Part shown: one piece after another, positions 11,694 to 32,121 of the stretch
Numbering within the stretch: the first letter of the stretch is position 1
Layout: each line of letters starts with the position of its first letter
Assembly (NCBI GenBank): GCA_031841125.1
Contig: CM063112.1
Location: 59,697,722-59,761,721 of the forward strand
Reading direction: 5' to 3'
Source: Acanthococcus lagerstroemiae
Lineage: Eukaryota; Arthropoda; Insecta; Hemiptera; Eriococcidae
DNA length: 64,000 bases
Position numbers and translations under genes: made by a program
The notes under the pieces: model-generated
What the model saw: only the letters and a program-made list of their open reading frames with translations
What the model was told of the DNA's origin: nothing
The model's database searches: none

Positions 11694-12743
11694 ATGAACC
11701 CCAAACTTGAAAATACAGCTTCGGAAAATGGGTCCGGTCCCAGGAAGATTAAGGAACCATTGAAGCTGGTGTTCGAGATTATATATTCTTGGTTTTCCTT
11801 ACAACACCCTGTATGCTGTGGGCAGGAGTCACCAACATAGTCACCAGAAAGAAATCTCTTAAGGATAACGTAGTCTTAGTGCGTTACCTGATCTCGACCA
11901 GTTGTAGATTTCATCGAAGGATCATGATATAACATGTTTTTTAATTCAGGTAACTGGAGCTGCTGGTGATCCTGGTCGAGAGCTGTGCTTGAATTTCGCA
12001 GAACTCGGATGCAGAATAACCTGTGTTGATGTCATAGATCATAGAAACGAACAGACTGTGCGCATTATCAAAAAGAAATTTCCCGAGGTACAAGCATCTG
12101 CCTTTCAACGCGATGTTACTTCAGTTGAGGAGATTAAGAGACTCCATAAGGATGTAGTTCAAGATCTCGGTTCAGTCGACTTATTGGTCAACAATGCTGC
12201 TATTGTACAGCTGAGTAAATTATTAGACCTTGCTGACGAGGAGCTGGACTATGTAATTGATGTGAATTTTAAGTCATTTCCGGGTTCGTATAATCTATAT
12301 GTCATTAAAATTATTGTATTTCTGTACATGCTTAAGTATACGGCATACGTATGCCTTCAGGGTTTGAGGAAAGCTTAATTGCACACATGAGAACTACAGA
12401 TCGTCTAAAGGAATAAATGCAAATTATGTCTTTGAGTGTTGAACCTACGAATCTCCTGAACGGTATTTCTTAAAATGCATATCTTAACTGAGGAATATAT
12501 GAGAGAAGATTGCTCCTGAAAGTATTGTGAGCCATCAAATATAAGCCATATTATCTGCATCGATGAATTGGCAGTTACCACTGTAAACAGCCTGCATTAT
12601 TTTCGCAGACAATTCGACAGTTTCTACCAGACATGCTAAAACGAAACAGCGGACACATTGTCGCCATTTCATCAGTGTCTGGGTTCTTTGGCGTGGCAGA
12701 TGAAGTTGAATACAGTGCAACTAAACATGGCATAAATGGCGAG
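11694..12743 (+). pseudogene. SDR16C-type dehydrogenase, 5' half (exons 1-3), decayed
   Basis: Short-chain dehydrogenase/reductase of the SDR16C (epidermal retinol dehydrogenase 2-like) type. Exon 1, 11694-11810, encodes a hydrophobic N-terminal anchor (LKLVFEIIYSW). Exon 2, 11950-12283, carries the cofactor region, VNNAA and a VNFK segment. Exon 3, 12609-12738 or 12743, holds the catalytic Ser region (ISSVSG) and YSATK. Lesions: the TGxxxGxG cofactor motif reads TGAAGDPG with a Gly lost; exon 2 ends two bases short, so exons 2 and 3 are out of frame; and the phase needed to reach exon 4 puts a GC rather than GT donor after 12738. Exons 4-6 are absent here; a matching set lies at 56125-57600. 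Confidence 0.8.
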
Positions 12744-12929
12744 GTACACTAATATCTTCGTAAAATCTGTTAGAGAAACTGTTATACAGCAATTAACAAG
12801 ATTGAATAACAGTAGGGCTACAGTTATCTGAACTCACTTTTTGTATTCCATAATTCGATTATCCGGGTGGTACACGGGTGCAGTACAATGGACCTGTTTA
12901 ACCTCGTATCTCACACCGTTGACTATACG

Positions 12930-13120
12930 CAGAGTTTTTCAAAGTGTGGTCCGCGGACCCCTAGGGGTCCGCAAGCAGTTTCTTAAGAGTCCGCGAAAAA
13001 TGGTCTAATCTAATTTTTTTTATCACTCGCACCAAGAACGCCTATTTCTGAAAATAACAGTTTTGGTTTGTAGTACGAAATGTGTGTCTATTGTTGTTCC
13101 TTAAGAAAAATTGCTTATAC
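12930..13120. mobile_element. hAT-like MITE, left part only
   Basis: Starts CAGAGTTTTTCAAAG followed by the GC-palindromic GGTCCGCGGACCCC, a hAT-type end. It aligns with 55276-55470 in unit B, where the element is complete. Here it stops abruptly at about 13120, where the unit A/unit B homology ends and the 46-bp repeats begin. Confidence 0.7.
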
Positions 13121-13126
13121 TTAATG

Positions 13127-13437
13127 AAATTCTTTAAAAATTATCAGAGATTTTTCCCGAGTATTTCCCAGAAATACTTCAAAAATTATCGAAAAATTTT
13201 CTTGAAAATTGTTGATGAAATTTATTGGAAATCATTGGACATTTTCTGTAAAGATTTCCGATGAGATTCTTCGGACGTTATCCTAATTTTTTCCAACAAT
13301 TTCCGATGAAATTCCTTAAAGATCATCCAATATTTTCCCCGACGTTTCCAAAAAAATTCTTTGGAAATTCTTGGAAATTTTTCCCAACAAAATTCCGGTG
13401 AAATTTCTTAAAAATCAGCGGAGATTTTTCCGTGTGA
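13127..13437. repeat. Degenerate ~46-bp tandem repeat, about 7 units
   Basis: Successive imperfect units of about 46 bp begin AAATTCTTT or a variant and end near TTTCCGATG, e.g. at 13127, 13173, 13219, 13265, 13310, 13355 and 13402. The units are diverged, so the array is old. It is absent from unit B and lies exactly at the breakpoint of the segmental duplication. Confidence 0.65.
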
Positions 13438-13904
13438 CATTCGGAATCAGCGACCTCGAAAACCCCCTTTTCGATAGTCTGTTTGCTAGGTCATGATACT
13501 TCAATTTTGGACAGTTTGATCATCTTTAGGCCCCTTACCCCCAAATTTGATGAATTTTGAAATTTCTTTTATGGATTCATACTCTGGATGAAGTTTCCTA
13601 TTCAACGATGTGTGTGAAGTCACTTTAATGATCTGCATTCAGAAAGTCAAAAATTTGTGAATATGGAACCAATTTTAGGTTGAAAATTTGGATTTTAAAG
13701 CCCTAAACGGGGTTAAATCGTGTATTCGGAATCCGTGTCCTCGAAAATCCCTCTTTCAAATCGCTTGTTTGCTACGTTATGACACTTTGACTTTTGATGG
13801 ATTTTGGTCATCTTTAGGCCCTTTGCTACGAATTTTGGACTTTTTTTCACGGATTCGTATTTTGCAGCATGTGCATAATAAGGCATACCTTTTCATTTAA
13901 GATT
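13438..13904. repeat. Imperfect direct repeat, ~287-bp spacing
   Basis: Two related blocks begin near 13441 and 13728 with TCGGAAT...CCTCGAAAA and share a later CATCTTTAGGCCC phrase about 82 bp on. A related phrase (GGATTCAGCGACCTCCAAA) occurs at 18413. Non-coding. Confidence 0.5.
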
Positions 13905-13909
13905 CCGAA

Positions 13910-14905
13910 GGTGGTGGCACGTTACAGCCCCAAAAGGCTGATACAAAATTCCAACTGATGGCTGCCTTACCAAAGACCCGAGTGGTACCAGGAAGGGCGT
14001 TTCAGACAACCGGAGTCGATTATGCTGGACCAATAAATTTATTGAGATTCAGGAGTGACAGAGCAGAAACTATTATTCAAACTTATATTGCAGTATTTGT
14101 GTGTTTTAGCACCAAGGCTATACATTTGGAGCTTGTGTCTGCTCTTACTTCTGAGGCTTTCTTTGCTGCATTGAGTCGTTTTATTGGCAGACGAGGAATT
14201 CCGAATGAGGTTTGGTCCGACAACGGTACTAATTTTGTTGGTGCTAAAAATAAATTGATTGAATTATCTAAATTTTTGGATGAAAAATCTTCTGTAATTC
14301 ATGGGTTTTTAAGTGAACAAGGTTGTAATTGGAATTTTATTCCGCCTCACTCACCTTCATTTGGAGGTCTGTGGGAAGCGGGTGTAAAATCTATTAAAAA
14401 ACATCTGAAAACATCTCTGGGCGACACCTTGTTCACTTATGAACAATATGAAACTTTTCTGATTCAGATTGAAGCTTGGGTGAATTCGCGACCTCTCATC
14501 TCAGAATCTAGTGACCCCGGAAAAGCCAGAGCTTTAACCTCTGGTCATTTTTTAATAGGAAGCCCGATCACAAGTCTGCCAAACCCTGATCTCACTCAAG
14601 TTCCAGCAAATCGGTTAAAATATTGGGAATTAGTCACACAGCGAACGCAAAATTTTTGGAAGCGATGGAGTGCAGTATATTTAAATACACTCCAACAGAG
14701 AACCAAATGGAAAATGAAAAAAATGAAGTTTCGATTAACGACATCGTAATCGTTAAAGAAGACAATATGCCTTCTACTCGGTGGCCCCTTGGCCCTTAGG
14801 TCTGATTACTGAAATTCATCCAGGTCCTGATGGAATTGTCAAAGTAGTTACAGTCCGGATGAGAGTTGGTAATTTAGATAATACGTCAAAGCAGCAGTCT
14901 ATAAA
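13910..14905 (+). mobile_element. BEL/Pao retrotransposon fragment (integrase)
   Basis: An open frame 13958-14749 (263 codons) encodes the integrase core of a BEL/Pao element: first Asp in TGVDYAG (residue 21), second in WSDNGTNF (88), Glu in GLWEAGVKS (140), then the conserved HFLIG segment. The frame shifts near 14715 and again near 14792, where a small duplication spoils the WPLG box; the C-terminal GLITEIHPGPDG part continues in other frames to about 14880. The upstream polymerase and gag are missing and I see no LTRs beside it. Dead fragment. Confidence 0.9.
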
Positions 14906-15600
14906 AAATGAATGAATTCCGGAGACCATTGACAAAATTGATATTTTTGCCTTCTGTTTCGTCTGATGAAAATAATTTTAAAAAAAAATTTGCCATTCTG
15001 GTTGTGTGTCTGTTTTCAGATAATGCTGTTTCTAAATGATGCACAACAACTTGTTTGCACACTCAAACGTATGAAAAGAGGCTGGTACCAGTATTTTTTT
15101 TTTTTTTTATTTTATTCTGAGAGCACTCTCAGAATGTTGAATTTATATTTCTCCAGTCCATTTGTTCTGAAGATCTTGTCTTATTTATTATATGATATCT
15201 CTCGAACGGGATATTTTATTTCTGTGATTCGGAGTTAATTTAATTTACATTATTTGGCAGGTAGGCATTAGCCTGATCTATTAGTGCTGATAGATTTAAC
15301 TGGGTTGAGTTGTGCAGAATAGCATTTTTAGTTCCGAGGGTGAATGAAAATGTAAAAAATTTAAAGTCCTGCCACGAATAGAAGAAATAATTTTTGTGAT
15401 TGCATACAAATTTATGTACATTTTCTGATTCAGCTCTAGAAAATCTCCATTTTGATATCTCCATCTTTTTGGAAATATGATAAAGCAGACATTTTCCCCC
15501 TTGAGAAGCTAAATACATTATGCAGAATTTGCCTTATCTTATCCATAACGAATGAATTGAAAGTGGATAAAAATTTGTTGTTGGCTTACAAAATAATTAC
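14906..15600. other. No recognisable gene
   Basis: AT-rich sequence between the BEL fragment and the SWIM exon. A minus-strand open frame at 15240-15518 has no family signature and no supporting splice pattern. A 17-base T run occurs near 15096. Confidence 0.4.
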
Positions 15601-15872
15601 CTTTGTAAATACATAAGTAGCGTGCAAAAATATCTACACTTCACTCTTACCCCTCCTTTGCAGGAGCAGTGCCCATTTATTTGGATCTCTTCATTTCCGA
15701 AAGTCTTATTTGTAATGCACTCAAGTCGTGAGACTTGCCACTTATAGCCGACGACTGAGTACATCTGCCAGTCATGCACTTTCCTTTCTGTGGCTCTTTT
15801 AACTGAAGCAGGTAAGTAACCTTTCCCAAGCCCATAGCCCGAGAGTCTAGCTCCGTGGCTCGATAATAACAT
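15601..15872 (-). CDS. Exon of a SWIM-type zinc-finger protein (fragment)
   Basis: Minus-strand exon ending at a GTAATT donor (just below 15601). It encodes KGYLPASVKR, a DWQMYSVVGYKW segment, then NGHCSCKGG and VKCRYFCTLLMYLQR. The CxC...C pattern followed by an aromatic residue fits a SWIM finger (CxC...CxH), with Tyr in place of the expected His. Similar SWIM-bearing genes in arthropods often accompany YqaJ-type nuclease domains and expand with mobile elements. No partner exon is firmly identified; an ATG-led piece with a donor near 16150 is a weak candidate. The lost zinc ligand suggests a relic. Confidence 0.5.
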
Positions 15873-15909
15873 TTAAAAAAATCAATGAAGGATGATTAAA
15901 TCTTGAACT

Positions 15910-16065
15910 CGGGGCCGTGCCCAGGATTTAAGTAGGGGGGTTTTGCGATTTAGATCACTTTTTATCTTGGTGAAGGGGGTTGCAAATAACTTAAATTTAT
16001 CCAATTGCCTACATGTATATGAAGCAAATTTGGCCAATGAGGGGGCGGGGGTCGGTACGGCTCTG
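15910..16065. mobile_element. Small hAT MITE, 156 bp
   Basis: Ends CGGGGCCGTGCC and, on the complement, CAGAGCCGTACC, with 8-bp flanks CTTGAACT and CTTGAACG (7 of 8 match), the size typical of hAT target duplications. G-rich interior, no coding capacity. Confidence 0.7.
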
Positions 16066-17334
16066 CTTGAACGTAATGTAGAAGATAATATTACAAATTC
16101 TTCATTTAGTTAATAATTGACTAAGTAATTATGTAGTACCTACCTGGTTCCTTCTTTAAATTCTTCTTCCCTTCTATAAATGGCATCTTTATTGTTCAAA
16201 TAATAATTAACTATGTCAGGCATAAACACGTTGAATTTGTTGCAAAATATATGTTTTAAATAAATGATGTTCAAAATTATGTACAAAAAACCACCAAATA
16301 ATGGATCAGAAGGCTAGAAAACTTTCACTCTCATTATGGAATTAATGTGACCTGATAACCATGATCCCATAATGAGGTTTTCAAAACATGCACTACTAGC
16401 GCTCCGAGTGGAGTGTTAAATCCCCAGTTGGCAAAGGAATCAAAGAAAAGATATACGAGTATGTTTAGGGAAGAATACTGATGTAGTTTCCCTTTACTTT
16501 CTTTAGTGTTTATCTGTCGGAGTTTTCCTTCTCCTATGTGCCTTCAGTTTTTCTTTTAACCCCCTCATCACGCCAAATTAACACAAATAGAAGGAAGTGT
16601 TCTTAATACAAGTCTGTAAAGTGGGCAGTGGAGAAGTCCGCATTAGCGAAGGATTTTTCGGAGGTTGCGAAATTTCCCAACAGGTAGAGTTTTCAAATCC
16701 TTGTATTTTCTCGATTTTATTCTACGAGTATTTTACTGATTTTCATTCCGCACTCTCCCCTGGGTTCGGGTTTTCTCTCGACAGCCCCATCTAATTAGTA
16801 TGAAAATCATGAGAAAAATATTTTATCACATCCGGAGTTAGAAGTAGTACGAAATTCTTATTGTAATACCAACGAGAAATAATCTTTGTCACACCTGTAC
16901 TCCGGTTAACTGAAATTTTATTCCCTTCTAAATTTTAATTACAGGCGTGAAATTCAAAACATCGCATGCGCCAACTTTTGTAAAAATAGTTTTATGCATG
17001 AAGACTGTTCTAAGAACCATCGCCCATACAATACTAAACATCCTAAGTCCCCACAGAGCCTCAAAGTACTTCTAATTTCAACCCAAAGATCGCAGCACGC
17101 ACATGTGCCGGCGAGCGATCCATGCAAAACATCCTAACTCCGTTTGATGTTGATGGTACTTCGGATGTTTTGTTTCGTCTTTCGCAGGGACTTGATTTTC
17201 TCAGCTTAGACATAACTGAGCCCCGAAATTTGTACATGGACATGTGTATAAAGCTTCAGGGAATTGACTGAGCACCCATTTTACCAAACCCACCCCCTTC
17301 GGATCAGCATTTTTCAGTTACAATACACAGTTCT
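16066..17334. other. No recognisable gene; 3' flank of the COQ5-like gene
   Basis: AT-rich, with no supported coding region. On the minus strand an AATAAA hexamer near 16916-16922 could serve as poly(A) signal for the COQ5-like gene ending at 17335, but it is about 415 bp away. Confidence 0.35.
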
Positions 17335-25481
<8,147 letters not shown>

Positions 25482-27297
25482 AGAATCTTAGTTGTATGTG
25501 TAACACCTCAGTTGGAAGTCAAAGTGTAAAGTCGACGCCAGTCTGAGATTGGTTGTTTGACTCTTTGATATAAACACTTGAAAAAAGAATAATATTCATT
25601 AGTTTTATAACAGAAGACCAATGGATTCTTCATCTATCACTTTCGATCACTGTCTAGAGGGTTCGTAGCAAGGACAGAGAATCACCACTCATTGAATGTT
25701 GCCTCTTGCCTGGTGGTGGAAAAGGTGTAGAATTGTAGCATCGATTTTTCAAACTTGACGGCCCGTCCACCTTGCCCCTTATCCCACCCCAGTAAAAAGG
25801 AGCTTCACGAGCGTCGGTTTGCTGAGTCGCTCGTTCAAGTCGTGATGTCTAACCGATCAATTACAGATCCAATCTCAAATTAACGCTTCAACCAATGTCC
25901 GTCCAATCGCTATATGAACCGATGATTCACAGGTACAAACCACTTTGGGCCCAGATAGTAGATCCATTTTCTTCAGCTTATTTTATTTCATGTTTGTCCT
26001 TTATCAGGACGATTTCTTTTTCTTACATGCCGGGTGTTTCACAAATTGGTCGCCCTCTCATTTTTTCTTATTCGTGAAGTCTCTGATTTTCCCGGGACAA
26101 AATTTGATTCCTAATATTGAGGTCTAGTTTTTTTTAATGGTTAAAAATCCCCTTGGGGGGACTTACCATCAACTTGGGAATTTTAAATTGAATGGCATTA
26201 AGAAAATGCATTATTTATTAATTTTTTGGATTGCTGATTTCAAATATTGCATCAGATCTAGATCCAGCCACTATTCGGGCCCAAAATTCCAAAATTCGGA
26301 CCCAAGAACAGTCAAGTTAATTTCGCTTAAGAAAATCAATAAATTATCGGTGTTTTTGGGGGGTGGGGGAGAGGGTATGGTCACTGATTTCAAATATTGC
26401 ATCAGAATTTGGATCTAAGCCCCGATTCGAATTGCAAATTCAATATTCTCCCTACAATTAGAAAATTAACTAACGTCGCAAATGTGAGTCCCTACCATCA
26501 GGTTTTCATTTTGAAGGAGGGGGGAATAATTTTAAATTAATATTACATGGTTAATGTAACTGGTAAGTTAGGAAACCCGTTATTAATTGTGTCCATAGCA
26601 ATCAACCTCGGTTAAACAGCCATACAGGGTGTTTTTCGAATTTGTCTCCCCCTTCATTTTTTCATTGTAAAAGGAGATCCTCTCAAAACAAAAATACGAG
26701 AAACACAAACAGAGCACAAAATCAGAAACTAGGGATCTATTATTGTAAATTTTACTATGAAAAATGCCATCTCAGAGTTGACGTAATATGTTGAAAAAAC
26801 TGAACAAGAAAATTCAGGTTTCTGTGCTCTCTTCTTTGAAGAAAGTGCCTTCGCTAAGGTCTTGTTTGTTAGGTTTGGCAATTTCCTATTAGGCTTGGCC
26901 CACTGATTACCCAAAACGATGCAAATGAGCGTAAGATCCTAATAGCTCCATTCGCTAATGGGCTAAAATGAGAGAGTATAAAAATACTGTTAATCCTAGT
27001 AGTTCGAGCCCATGTAGCAACTCGCTACATTTCGACCTAGGCCGGTTTTTTGGCCAGACGAGAAGAGGGCTAGGACAGCCCTAACAGCCTCCCCGACGTC
27101 GCTGAAGTAATGCTCGAAAGGGCCGATTCCAAGGCTCGAGTTGAGAGTAAAAAAATTTGAAAAGATAGTGGAAAAATACTAGTCACACTATTTGTTCACG
27201 ACGAATATCTGATAAATTATACTAAAACATTCGGCTAAAAGATTTTCCATTTTGGCAGACAAGGTTTATTTGAAAGCAGAAGGTAAATGATGCCTAC

Positions 27298-27457
27298 CGT
27301 CTTCAGGTATCCCAACAGATTTGATACCGGAGTGATTTTGATCCGTAGTCTCGTCAGTTTTATCTGCACATAAAGAAAATACCTGGATGAGTTTCTGAAA
27401 AGAATGTAGGGTCTTGATTGTACGTAGAATCTCTATTGTAAAAGCTCGACTGTACAT
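27298..27457 (-). CDS. Second, intact first exon for the COQ5-like gene
   Basis: Duplicate of COQ5-like exon 1. It keeps the ATG at 27457, the full 53-codon open frame, phase 1 and the GTAGGC donor below 27298. Four of 160 bases differ from exon 1; three change residues (A to S, K to E, Q to H) and one is silent. Spliced to 24056 it would give the same protein apart from these residues, skipping the nearer first exon. It therefore probably offers an alternative promoter and leader. Expression cannot be seen from sequence. Confidence 0.65.
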
Positions 27458-28673
27458 AGAATCTTAGTTGTATGTGTAACACCTCAGTTGTATGTCAAAG
27501 TGTAAAGTCGACGGCAGTCTGAGATTGGTTGTTTGACTCTATGATATAAACACTTGAAAAAAGAATAATATTCATTAGTTTTATAACAGGAGACCAATAG
27601 ATTCTTCATCTATCACTTTCGGTCACTGTCTAGGTGGTTCGTAGCAAGGACGAAGAATCATCACTCATTGAATGTTGCCTCTTGCGTGGTGGTGGAAAAG
27701 GTGTAGCATTGTAGCATCGCTTTTTCAAGCTTGACGGCCCGTGCACCTGCCCCCCCCCTTCAGTAAAAAGGAGCTTCACGAGCGTCGGTTTGCAGAGTCG
27801 CTCGTTCAAGTCGTGATGTCTAACCGATCAATTACAGATCCAATCTCAAATTAACGCTTCAACTAATGTCCGTTCAATCGCTATATATGCACCTACGATC
27901 CACAGATACAAACGACTTTGGGCACAGATAGTAGATCCATTTTCTTCAGCTTATTTTATTTCATGTTTCTCCTTTATCAGGATGATTTCTTTTTCTTACG
28001 TACCGGGTGTTTCACAAATTGGTCGCCCCCTCATTTTTTCTTAATCGTGAAGTCTCCGATTTTCACGGGTCAAAATTTGGTTCCTTATATTGAGGTCTAG
28101 TTTTTTTTTTAATGGTTAAAAATCCCCCTGGGGGACCTACCATGAACTAGGGAATTTTAAATAGAATGGCATTAAGAAAATGCATTATTTATTAGTTTTT
28201 TGAATTGCTGATTTCAAATATTGCATCAGATCCTAGATCCAGCCACTATTCGGGCCCAAAAGTCCAAAATTCATACCCAAGAACAGTCAAATTAATTTTG
28301 CTTAAGAAAATCAATAAATTATCGTGTTTTTTGTGGCGAGGGGGAGAGGGTATGGTCACTGATTTCAAATATTGCATCAGAATTTGGATCTAAGCCCCGA
28401 TTCGAATTGCAAATTCAACATTCTCCCCACAATTAGAAAATTAACTAACGTCGCAAATGTGAGTCCCTACCATCCGGATTTCATTTTAAAGGAGGGGGAT
28501 TAATTTTAAATTAATTTTACATGGTTAATGTAACTGGTAAGTTAGGAAACCTGTTATTAAGGTGTCCACCAATCAACTTCGATTAAACAGACTACAGGGT
28601 GTTTCTCGAATTTGTCTCCCCCTTCATTTTTTTTATTGTAAAGGGAGATCTTCTCCAAACAAAAATATACATA

Positions 28674-28963
28674 TATAATATTTCTGAGTGCGACGAGCGA
28701 TCAATAAAGGCGAAACGACTGAAGGAATGAGCTTTATTTGTAAATTAACAGCTAATTCCAAAAACAAGTCGTTTCTGTGTGAGAAAAACGAACGGTCAAC
28801 AGAACGACAGAGAGCACACTGAATTATGAAACGAAAGTGTATCAAGGAAAAGGTGTTTAGATACGACAAGATTAATCAGGTAATAGAGAGCGAATAAACG
28901 ATAAATGGGAAAGAACAAGATTCAGAGGGAGATAAGAATAATAGCGAGTAAATGAATCTTACA
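28674..28963 (-). repeat. 3' LTR of the Ty3/gypsy element (290 bp)
   Basis: Identical, as far as I can see, to 33488-33777. On the minus strand it begins TGTAAGATTC and ends CAGAAATATTATA. An AATAAA signal lies at 28733-28738 on the minus strand. The purine tract GAGTGGGGAAGGGGGA directly precedes it on the minus strand (28964-28979), as expected of a polypurine tract. Flanked outside by CATA (28670-28673). Confidence 0.95.
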
Positions 28964-28989
28964 TCCCCCTTCCCCACTCGTTTAAGAGC

Positions 28990-29075
28990 AGGAAAGAGAG
29001 AGAAAGAAAGAAAGTAAAGAAAGAAGGTAAAGAAAGAAAGTAAAGAAAGAAAGTAAAGAAAGAAGAGAGAAGAGA
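28990..29075. repeat. GAAA-rich short tandem repeat inside the gypsy element
   Basis: Repeats of about 13 bp (AAAGAAAGAAAGT and variants) lie between the pol stop at 29104 and the polypurine tract. Non-coding in the element frame. Confidence 0.7.
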
Positions 29076-29103
29076 AAACAAAAATCGGTTTGGAATGACA
29101 CAA

Positions 29104-32100
29104 TTACAAAGACTTACGAAGTAACTTACTACAATGATATATACGCTTAGAAAACGGTCCCGAGCGGTTTAGATCAATTTCAAATACATGATCAGATAAC
29201 TTTCGAGATATTACAAAAGGACCGATACGAACTTTATCTAATTTTTCACGGTTTAATTTGTTACCGTTGTCGATGAATACAATATCTCCAACGGAAAAAT
29301 TTTCAGACGTCTTATTGATATCGAAACATTTTTTATTATATTCATGCGACTTAATTGTATTGCATAATGCTGTTTCACGGTCAGCGGTAAGATTAGGGGG
29401 ATCACAAAGAAGATCGGGAACAAGATTGGAAGAGTGACCAAAGAGTAGATAAGAAGGAGGAAAAGTGGTGACACTATGCGGTGAATTGTTATATTCTGAG
29501 ACACATTGATAGGCGAGAGTAGACCATGCCCTGGTAGACTGAGGATTTGCATTACGTTTGCATCGAATGCGATTCACTAAAGTTTGTCCGAGCCTTTCAT
29601 TCAAACCATTAGAGAATGCACAATCGACAGCTACAAACATATGAAAGATCCCTGCAGACTTACAATAAGATTGGAACTCGTCAAATGTGAGCCCTCCATA
29701 CTGATCAGTCAGAAGCGTACCCATAGGATAACGCTTGTGAACTGAATCGATTAGTGAGATCATCTCACGAGAGGACTGACCTTTGGAACATAGGATAAAG
29801 GCATAGCGCGTGAAATGATCTACAAGGATGTGCAAGTATTTTTTTTGAGAACGACTGCTACCAAAACCACCTACCGTGTCAAGGGACATAATTTCGAAAG
29901 GGGTAGTAGCAGGTCCCAGGAAACCTAACTTACCGCTGCGACGAGGACGACGAGTCTTATTTTCGATACAAATGGTACAATGTTTACATACCTTCTGAAT
30001 GATACGGGACATTCCATGAAAGTGAAAGTGTTTTCGAAGTATTAACATTACGTGCTTAGTACCTACGTGGCCATAATTTTCGTGTACGTAATTAGCTAAT
30101 TTTTCACCTAAAATTGGATCAATAATAATATACGATCTTCCTTTAAATGTACGAAACAAAACTCCTGACTTCACAATGTCAGAGTCTAAACGAGAAACAG
30201 AACGCTGACTGTGTCGAATGTCGTCCAAGGAGAGAAAATTGAAGGAACGAAGGATAGGCAACTCAGGAGAGTCATCAGCAGGAGAGTCTAGGACTGGATT
30301 ACGAGAGAGACAATCCGCTTCAGAATTAAAGGACCCAGGGCGATACAGAACATCAAAGTCAAACTGAAGAAGCTCATGAGCGAGATCGCCTAACTCTTCA
30401 TCAGTTCGAGCCTTGAGGTTCAGATGCTCAAGGGGCTTATGGTCGGTAATCATGGTGAAATAACGACCGATCAGCCAATATTTCCAAAAACGTATGGCCT
30501 CTTTAATTGCCAAACCCTCAATATAGATAGCCTTCTTTTTACGCTGACCTTCCGAAAGCTTTCTGGAGAAAAAGGCGACAGGTTTTTCACTCCCATCGTC
30601 TTGTCTCTGTTTTAGAACAGCCCCTATCCCCACTCCACTGGCGTCAGTATAGATGAAGATAGGTTTTGTGCGATCAAAAATTGCCAGGATGGGTGCAGAC
30701 GTAAGAAGACGCTTAACTGTATTGAATGAGTCTTGGCAAGCAGGGGACCAAGAGAACGAGACATTTTTTCGTAACAAATTATGGAAAGGTTCGAGAAGTT
30801 GAACTGAGTGTGGGCTAAACTTACGATAAAAATTAATTTTGCCGAGGAACTGGCGAACATTTCGACGCGATTCAGGAACAGGAAAATTATTAATAGCGAC
30901 AAGATTATCGTTCATAGGTTGTACAGAATCTGAACCTAAAACATGACCAAGATACTCAATGTTCTTAAGTGCAAACTTACATTTCCTAAAACTTAAACGA
31001 AATCCTTCTTCATAAATCGCCTTAAACAACAATTTAATATGATTTAAATGTTCCTCGAAAGAATGCGAAAATATTAAAATGTCGTCAAGGTAGTTAATGC
31101 AAAAATGAGACAAATTATAACGACGTAAAATACCGCTTAAGATGCGTTGAAAGGTGGCTGGGGACGTTTTTAAACCGAAAGGCATATAACGCCACTGATA
31201 TTGTCCATGCTGGGTTATGAATGCAGTCTTAGGCTGATCTGCAGGGTTAACCGGGATCGACCAAAAGGCCGCGTTAATATCGAACGCAGAGTACCAAGAG
31301 CACCCTCTACTTTCAGTAATAATTTCGTCAATTAGAGGAAACAGTTGGTTCTCAGGAATTATGTTTTTGTTCAATACCCGATAATCGCAGCACATACGGT
31401 TTTTTTTTCTTAACTGGACCCAAGCCAACTTTTTTATACTGCATAGTAACAGGTGATGCAAACGGTGACCTACTTTCGGTAATCACATTATATTTAAGAA
31501 GTTCACTGACCTGATGATCAATCTCATTCTGATCTTCGTACGTACAGCGATAAGGTTTCTTAGCCACAAACCTATTACTTGATAATTCAATTTTACATTC
31601 GTAGTTCACTACGTTTCCGATGTCGAAAGCGTGTTTAGCAAAAACTTTACTATTACTAAGAATTAATTGTTTTACTTTATCTTTTTTATCCAGCTGCAAA
31701 TGTGAAATTTTGTCATCTAGTCTTTCAATATTGAGAAAGTTAAAAGTTTGTGTATTGATATCTAGCGCCAGAAATTTTACGTTATTAGACTGAGACAATT
31801 TAAGGTTTTCGTCTAAACGCAATTTAAATAACGGAATTAAATCAAGACCCAACACAAAGTCAAAATGACGAAAGTTCGAATCAAGGACCGAAACTAAAAC
31901 TTTGTGCGTAATATTCCCTATCGTTACAGTAATAATAGTATAACCTAATAACTGCCCTGTCCCGCTCATAGTACTGAACCTGCCCGGCTTTTTGAGGTAT
32001 GTGGAATTTTTAATTTTTTAAAGAGTATCCAGCGTAATTGCAGAAGAGTTTGACCCAGGGTCGTATAAAGATTTTCCACAAAAATCCCCACAAGCAAAAT

Positions 32101-32121
32101 CCAATAAAATAAGCGGAGGGC
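29104..32121 (-). pseudogene. pol: gypsy pol: protease, reverse transcriptase, RNase H, integrase
   Basis: Pol follows gag in the -1 frame. Protease: the active site reads LYDPGSN (Asp at 32060-32062). An in-frame TAA at 32018-32020 interrupts protease, and a run of nine A (31400-31408 on the minus strand) puts the reverse transcriptase one base out of frame. From 31461 to 29104 the frame is open for 785 codons: MPFGL and the catalytic YLDD (residues 124-127), RNase H with YTDAS (273) and TDHKPL (340), integrase zinc finger (H..H, CKHC; ~460-497), and the D528, D586, E622 triad, then a GPF-type C-terminal module. Two lesions make this copy unable to encode a full polyprotein as it stands; the A run could also be a sequencing error. 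Confidence 0.9.

Noticed and set aside
31400..31408. Nine-A run as a programmed frameshift site
   Set aside because: It is inside the reverse transcriptase domain, not at a gene boundary, and one base fewer gives the normal frame. A slippage mutation or read error is simpler.
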